Positions 29,429 to 32,743 of a DNA stretch of 32,743 nt are shown here, one piece after another. This DNA comes from Candidatus Nomurabacteria bacterium (GTDB lineage Bacteria > Patescibacteriota > Minisyncoccia > Phycocordibacterales > UBA9973). The position numbers and the translations under genes were made by a program. The notes below the pieces were generated by a model. It was given only the letters and a program-made list of their open reading frames with translations, did not search any database and was not told the DNA's origin. Position 1 is the stretch's first letter. The number at the start of each line of letters is the position of its first letter. Location of the stretch: positions 96,149-128,891 of the forward strand of contig JAHFNS010000002.1 in NCBI GenBank assembly GCA_023267215.1. Direction: 5' to 3'.

Positions 29429-29857
29429 TTATATGTTATGTATTCTTGAAACAATTTTTGTTTTAATTGGAAGTTTTGTTCCTGCTTTTCGAAGTGCCTC
29501 ATGAGCAACACTTTCTTCTGCTCCATCTACTTCAAATATAATACGTCCTGGTAAAACATCAAAACAATATCCTTGTGGATCTCCTTTACCCTTTCCCATG
29601 CCTACCTCTGCCGCTTTAGCAGTAAAAGGTCTATCAGGGAAAATGCGTACCCAATACTTACCAGCTTTTGTTAAAGTACGAGAAATAACTTTCCTGGCAG
29701 ATTCAATTTGGTTTGATTTAACTCGTGCTTGCGTTAAAGCTTTTAACCCATAAGAACCGAAGGAAAGCTTCGTTCCGCGAGTATCTGGAGTAGTTCCTTT
29801 TGGGTTACTACGTCCTGATTGCCATTTTCTAAATTTTACTTTTTTAGGTATTAACAT
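29429..29857 (-). CDS. rplP: 50S ribosomal protein L16
   Basis: 142 residues. MLIPKKVKFRKWQSGR start, GSYGLKALTQARVKSNQIES, then WVRIFPDRPFTAKAAEVGMGKGKGDPQG (in two parts) and IIFEVDGAEESVAHEALRKAGTKLPIKT (in two parts). L16 organises the A-site tRNA region. It lies 6 bases after rpsC. Confidence 0.98.
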   Translation of the reverse strand: MLIPKKVKFRKWQSGRSNPKGTTPDTRGTKLSFGSYGLKALTQARVKSNQIESARKVISRTLTKAGKYWVRIFPDRPFTAKAAEVGMGKGKGDPQGYCFDVLPGRIIFEVDGAEESVAHEALRKAGTKLPIKTKIVSRIHNI

Positions 29858-29863
29858 AATATT

Positions 29864-30535
29864 TTATTTATTTTCTTGTTTTTTAGAAAATATTTTACCA
29901 CGATAAATCCAAACTTTGATGCCTACAACACCGTATGGCAAGGTAGCACGTTCACGTTTGAAATCAATGTCCGCGCGGAAAGTTTGAAGCGGAATACTTC
30001 CTCGTTTCAATTCTTCCGTACGAGCAATTTCAGCACCACCTAAGCGACCAGAAAGTACCACTCTCACTCCTTCTACTCCGTGAGCCATCATTACTTTTTC
30101 AACAATTTGTTTTATTACTCTTCGATAAGGCATTCTTTTTTCCAATCCTTCAGCAATCATATAAGCAACAATTGTCGCATCTGCTTCTGGATTCCCTACC
30201 TCAACAATTTCCAATTTGAAATCTTCTGGCTTAGCAAGTTTCAATTTACTAATCTTCCTTAAAATATCTTCTTTCAATTTTATTACTCCTTCACCATTTC
30301 TACCAATAATCAAACCTGGACGAGAAGTTTTAATAATAAAACGAGTTGTTTTTTGATTCCTTTCAATTTCAATCAAAGAAACATACATACTACGTAATTT
30401 TTTCTCTAAATATTCACGTATTAAAACATCTCTTTTTAAATAATCACAATATTTTTTAGGATCAGCAAACCAATGAGATTTCCAGTCTCGGAGCATTACC
30501 AATCTATGTGCATATGGATGGACTATTTTTGACAT
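29864..30535 (-). CDS. rpsC: 30S ribosomal protein S3
   Basis: 223 residues. The KH domain is clear (TSRPGLIIGRNGEGVIKLKE), preceded by WFADPKKYCDYLKRDVLIREYLEK (in two parts) and followed by the C-terminal domain with VRVVLSGRLGGAEIARTE, GSIPLQTFRADIDF and YGVVGIKVWIYRG. S3 forms part of the mRNA entry site. It starts 2 bases after rplV. Confidence 0.98.
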   Translation of the reverse strand: MSKIVHPYAHRLVMLRDWKSHWFADPKKYCDYLKRDVLIREYLEKKLRSMYVSLIEIERNQKTTRFIIKTSRPGLIIGRNGEGVIKLKEDILRKISKLKLAKPEDFKLEIVEVGNPEADATIVAYMIAEGLEKRMPYRRVIKQIVEKVMMAHGVEGVRVVLSGRLGGAEIARTEELKRGSIPLQTFRADIDFKRERATLPYGVVGIKVWIYRGKIFSKKQENK

Positions 30536-30537
30536 AA

Positions 30538-30981
30538 TTATTTTTTAGCTTTTACTTTTACTGCTTTTGTTTTAACAACTTTTTTAACTTCTTTTTTTTC
30601 TACTTCAACAACCTTCTTTACTTCTTTTTTCGCCTTTTTAACTTTTTTTACTGGTTGTGCCTTTTCCGCTAAAACGAGAGTGATGTGGCTTGTACGTTTG
30701 TTTATTCTGTGTCCTGTACCCATAGCAGCTGGCATCATCCTTTTCATCACAATACCTTTATCTACTCTTAATTCTTTAATATATAAATTCTCTTTTTCTA
30801 CCCCCATTTGGGCTGCATTAGCCACAGCTGAAAGCAAAAGTTTCTTGATTGGAAAACCTGCACGCTTTGCTAAAAAATCTAGCATCGGTATAGCTTCATT
30901 AACACTCTTCCCTTTTACGAGTCCTGCCACTAAGCGAACTTTTCTTGGGGCTTGTCTGTAATTTTTTAAAAATGCTTTCAT
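30538..30981 (-). CDS. rplV: 50S ribosomal protein L22 with Lys/Val-rich tail
   Basis: 147 residues against about 110 in the family. The first 105 are a normal L22: NYRQAPRKVRLVAGLVKGK, the beta-hairpin MMPAAMGTGHRINKRTSHITLVL that reaches into the exit tunnel (in two parts). Residues about 106-147 form a repetitive Lys/Val/Glu tail (KKVKKAKKEVKKVVEVEKKE and similar), probably disordered and RNA-binding. It lies 25 bases after rpsS. Confidence 0.97.
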   Translation of the reverse strand: MKAFLKNYRQAPRKVRLVAGLVKGKSVNEAIPMLDFLAKRAGFPIKKLLLSAVANAAQMGVEKENLYIKELRVDKGIVMKRMMPAAMGTGHRINKRTSHITLVLAEKAQPVKKVKKAKKEVKKVVEVEKKEVKKVVKTKAVKVKAKK

Positions 30982-31006
30982 GATTTATTATGAGTTTGTT
31001 GAATAA

Positions 31007-31354
31007 TTATTTTTTCTTTACGTCAGCTGCAGCTGCTGTAGCGGATTTAGCTTGAGTAATTTCAGCTTCTTTCTTTTTCTGTTCAAGTTCTTTCTGCATT
31101 TTACCTCCGTGTTTCATAAACTTCTTAGTTGGAGAAAATTCACCGAGTCTGTGACCTACCATGTCTTCTGTCACCAAAACTTCAATGTGAGTCTTGCCAT
31201 TATGCACGCCGAAAGTGAAACCCACCATCTCTGGTGAAATCTGACAGGCACGTTTCCATGTCTTAATCATTGGAGTTTGAAGCGGATTTTTGCCAGCTAT
31301 CTTCCCTAATAGTTTTTCATCGATATTTAAGCCTTTTTTGATTGATCTTGTCAT
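31007..31354 (-). CDS. rpsS: 30S ribosomal protein S19 with C-terminal extension
   Basis: 115 residues against about 92. The core is normal (TRSIKKGLNIDEKLLGKI, MVGFTFGVHNGKTHIEVLVT, EDMVGHRLGEFSPTKKF), and the last 25 residues are a Gln/Lys/Ala-rich tail ending AAAADVKKK. It is the first gene of a transcription unit that starts from the promoter at 31384-31411. Its AGGAG ribosome-binding site is inside a small hairpin at the very 5' end of the transcript. Confidence 0.97.
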   Translation of the reverse strand: MTRSIKKGLNIDEKLLGKIAGKNPLQTPMIKTWKRACQISPEMVGFTFGVHNGKTHIEVLVTEDMVGHRLGEFSPTKKFMKHGGKMQKELEQKKKEAEITQAKSATAAAADVKKK

Positions 31355-31360
31355 AACAAA

Positions 31361-31377
31361 AAGCTCCTAACGAGCTT
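31361..31377 (-). promoter_or_regulatory. hairpin enclosing the rpsS Shine-Dalgarno site
   Basis: Minus strand AAGCTC-GTTAG-GAGCTT, a 6-bp perfect stem, followed by TTTTG. The AGGAG sequence lies in the loop and 3' arm, about 9 bases before the rpsS ATG. The predicted transcript starts at about 31377, so the hairpin forms the 5' end. It could limit translation or protect the 5' end. Confidence 0.6.
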
Positions 31378-31383
31378 CTAATC

Positions 31384-31411
31384 ATCATATCAAAATACAG
31401 AATAAAGTCAA
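31384..31411 (-). promoter_or_regulatory. promoter of rpsS and following genes
   Basis: -35 TTGACT (complement at 31406-31411), 16-base spacer, -10 TATGAT (complement at 31384-31389). It lies next to a large palindrome and downstream of the rplB terminator. Confidence 0.75.
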
Positions 31412-31480
31412 ACCCGCACACTTACTTTTCAATTGCACTAAAGTGCGTTTGAAAAACCATTAAAAAGTAAGTGTGCGGGT
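31412..31480. repeat. palindrome upstream of the rpsS promoter
   Basis: ACCCGCACACTTACTTTT (31412-31429) is perfectly complementary to AAAAGTAAGTGTGCGGGT (31463-31480), and an inner GCACT-AA-AGTGC hairpin lies at 31435-31446. It starts at the first base beyond the -35 box. It is intergenic, between the rplB terminator and the rpsS promoter. The rest of this gap (31481-31562) is AT-rich, with one weak hairpin near 31518-31543. Confidence 0.8.
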
Positions 31481-31562
31481 CGAATTTTAAAATGACCATT
31501 AAATTTGTTAACTCATTCAAAATCTAGTTGCAGAATTTTGAATATATTGTGTAATATTTAAT

Positions 31563-31594
31563 AAAAAAACGGACGCAGAAGCGTCCGTTTTTTT
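31563..31594 (-). terminator. strong intrinsic terminator after rplB
   Basis: A perfect 8-bp stem ACGGACGC/GCGTCCGT with a 4-base loop, flanked by seven A and seven T, starting 13 bases after the rplB stop. It could act in both directions. It ends transcription inside what is normally one S10 operon. Confidence 0.9.
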
Positions 31595-31606
31595 ATTTTA
31601 TTATTT

Positions 31607-32455
31607 TTATTGAGATTTTCTTGATTTACCAGTCTTCCTACGAGAAACGATAAATAGATTTGAGTATTTTTTAGGTGTGCGAGTCTTGCGTCCTCCTGTC
31701 ACTTTACCCCACATAGTCTTTGGACGTTTAGTTCCACGGCCTTGTCTGCCTTCACCTCCTCCGTATGGATGGTCTACAGGGTTCATGGCTGTACCTCTTA
31801 CTGTTGGCCTGATTCCCTTCCAACGACTTCGTCCTGCTTTACCATAATTTTCTAAATGATGTTCTTCGTTGGAAACAGTTCCGATAGATGCCCAACAATT
31901 TTCATCGATTTTGCGAACTTCGGAAGAAGGCATTTTCAAATTTGTATATCCATCTGCATTTGCAACCACTTGTGCAAAGATTCCTGCAGAACGTCCGATT
32001 TTAGCTCCGCCTCTTGGTTTGATTTCAATATTATAAACAAATGTTCCAACTGGAATATTTCGGAGTGGCAATCTATTACCAGCTGTAAGTTCTGCTTTTA
32101 GAGACACGATAAATGTCATCCCTGGCTTTACTGATTTTGGAATAACGACATATCTCTTTTCTCCATCTTTATAGACAGCAAGACCAATGAAGGCACTTCT
32201 GTTTGGATCGTATTCAATGGTCGTTATTTTTGCCGGAATATCTTTTTTGTTATATAGAAAATCAACATCACGATAAAGACGCTTGTGTCCTCCGCCTTTA
32301 TGCCTCATAGTGATACGTCCAGCACTATTTCTTCCGACAGAACGCTTGAAACCGTAAGTGAGAGATTTGGTTGGTTTTGTTTCAGTCAAAAACTCACGAT
32401 AGTTTATATTCGTCATCTGTCTCCTTGATTTACTTGTAGGTTTGTATGATTTCAT
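31607..32455 (-). CDS. rplB: 50S ribosomal protein L2
   Basis: 282 residues, normal length. KSLTYGFKRSVGRNSAGRIT, MRHKGGGHKRLYRDVDF, SAGIFAQVVANADGYTNLKMPS (in two parts), and the peptidyl-transferase-centre segment GTAMNPVDHPYGGGEGRQGR with the functionally important His. L2 is needed for peptidyl transfer and subunit joining. It starts 4 bases after rplW and is followed by a strong terminator. Confidence 0.98.
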   Translation of the reverse strand: MKSYKPTSKSRRQMTNINYREFLTETKPTKSLTYGFKRSVGRNSAGRITMRHKGGGHKRLYRDVDFLYNKKDIPAKITTIEYDPNRSAFIGLAVYKDGEKRYVVIPKSVKPGMTFIVSLKAELTAGNRLPLRNIPVGTFVYNIEIKPRGGAKIGRSAGIFAQVVANADGYTNLKMPSSEVRKIDENCWASIGTVSNEEHHLENYGKAGRSRWKGIRPTVRGTAMNPVDHPYGGGEGRQGRGTKRPKTMWGKVTGGRKTRTPKKYSNLFIVSRRKTGKSRKSQ

Positions 32456-32459
32456 CTTA

Positions 32460-32743
32460 TTATATGATTTCTATTTTATCTCCCTTTTTTAAATAAACGA
32501 TTGCCTTTTTGCCTCCCCCTCGTACTCCCTTTTTGCCTTTAGACATAACGTTTTTATAAGGAATAGGAAGAATATTTATTTTTACTGGTGTAACTTTGTA
32601 AAGTGCAAAAATAGCTTTCTTGATCTCTTTTTTATTTGCAGAAACATCAACATTAAAAGTATAAACGTTCTGCTCGAAAACGTTGCTGGCTTTTTCAGTT
32701 ACTCTGGGATTTTTTATTGGACTTTTCTTTGTTGTTTCTGACA
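32460..32743 (-). CDS. rplW: 50S ribosomal protein L23, truncated by the window edge
   Basis: The minus-strand frame reads SETTKKSPIKNPRVTEKASN, then FEQNVYTFNVDVSANKKEIK, FALYKVTPVKINILPIPYKN and ends KKGDKIEII with TAA at 32460-32462. The window's last two bases are TG, so an A at the next position would give ATG as the true start and only one base would be missing. L23 sits at the tunnel exit and docks trigger factor and SRP. It is too short for the ORF list threshold only because its start is off the window. Confidence 0.92.
   Translation of the reverse strand, partial: SETTKKSPIKNPRVTEKASNVFEQNVYTFNVDVSANKKEIKKAIFALYKVTPVKINILPIPYKNVMSKGKKGVRGGGKKAIVYLKKGDKIEII

Noticed and set aside
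29425-29526. Longer rpmC start
   Set aside because: It would overlap the 3' end of rplP by almost 100 bases; the ATG at 29424 gives a normal-length L29.
1-32743. CRISPR array, prophage or insertion sequence
   Set aside because: I found no regularly spaced direct repeats and no cas, transposase or phage structural genes. The repeats seen are single palindromes.

Overview
The window is an AT-rich, gene-dense bacterial chromosome segment that looks like a member of the Candidate Phyla Radiation (Patescibacteria, probably Parcubacteria-like). This placement is inferred. The reasons are the compact ribosomal operon with no L30 gene between rpsE and rplO, a short L15, a zinc-ribbon S14, an archaeal-looking UMP kinase, a soluble VirD4-like ATPase of a kind common in these genomes, and many small genes of minimal-cell housekeeping type. 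I see no transposase, integrase, phage gene or CRISPR array.

Layout. 1-4274 (mostly + strand): 3' part of a DsbA-like oxidoreductase, a DedA-family membrane protein, two head-to-head serine tRNAs (GCU and the unusual ACU), an anchored hypothetical protein and recG. 4327-8328 (- strand): a Pif1-like helicase, tRNA-Ile(UAU), ftsH and a small hypothetical gene. 8422-10848 (-): tmRNA, smpB and a YvcK-HAD fusion. 10955-12000 (+): infC-rpmI-rplT. 12012-16035 (-): a LOG/SLOG-type protein, a beta-CASP metallo-hydrolase, a structured 6S-like RNA candidate, a HAD protein, a CYTH protein and ndk. 16139-21194 (-): a VirD4/TraG-like ATPase, map, pyrH and adk. 21332-23729: a divergent NMP-kinase paralogue, an asparaginase-like protein with a small partner, and a TrmB-type regulator. 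23796-32743 (-): secY and the spc/S10 ribosomal genes, read right to left as rplW-rplB-rpsS-rplV-rpsC-rplP-rpmC-rpsQ-rplN-rplX-rplE-rpsN-rpsH-rplF-rplR-rpsE-rplO-secY. The S10 cluster is interrupted by a clear intrinsic terminator after rplB and restarts from a good sigma70-type promoter before rpsS. A second promoter lies before rpsN.

Three genome-scale patterns stand out. First, GC-rich imperfect palindromes are scattered through the AT-rich sequence. Some sit between genes, and two in the ribosomal operon share a core. At least three lie in frame inside recG and one inside the Pif1-like gene, which recalls the protein-coding palindromic elements known from Rickettsia. Second, several genes have a -10 box ending exactly six bases before the ATG, which predicts leaderless mRNAs. 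Third, a promoter, an RNA of about 124 nt closed by a 22-bp stem, and a terminator at 14025-14220 form a complete non-coding RNA gene whose shape fits a compact 6S RNA. The tRNA set is also unusual: Ser(ACU), and Ile(UAU), which would read AUA without lysidine.
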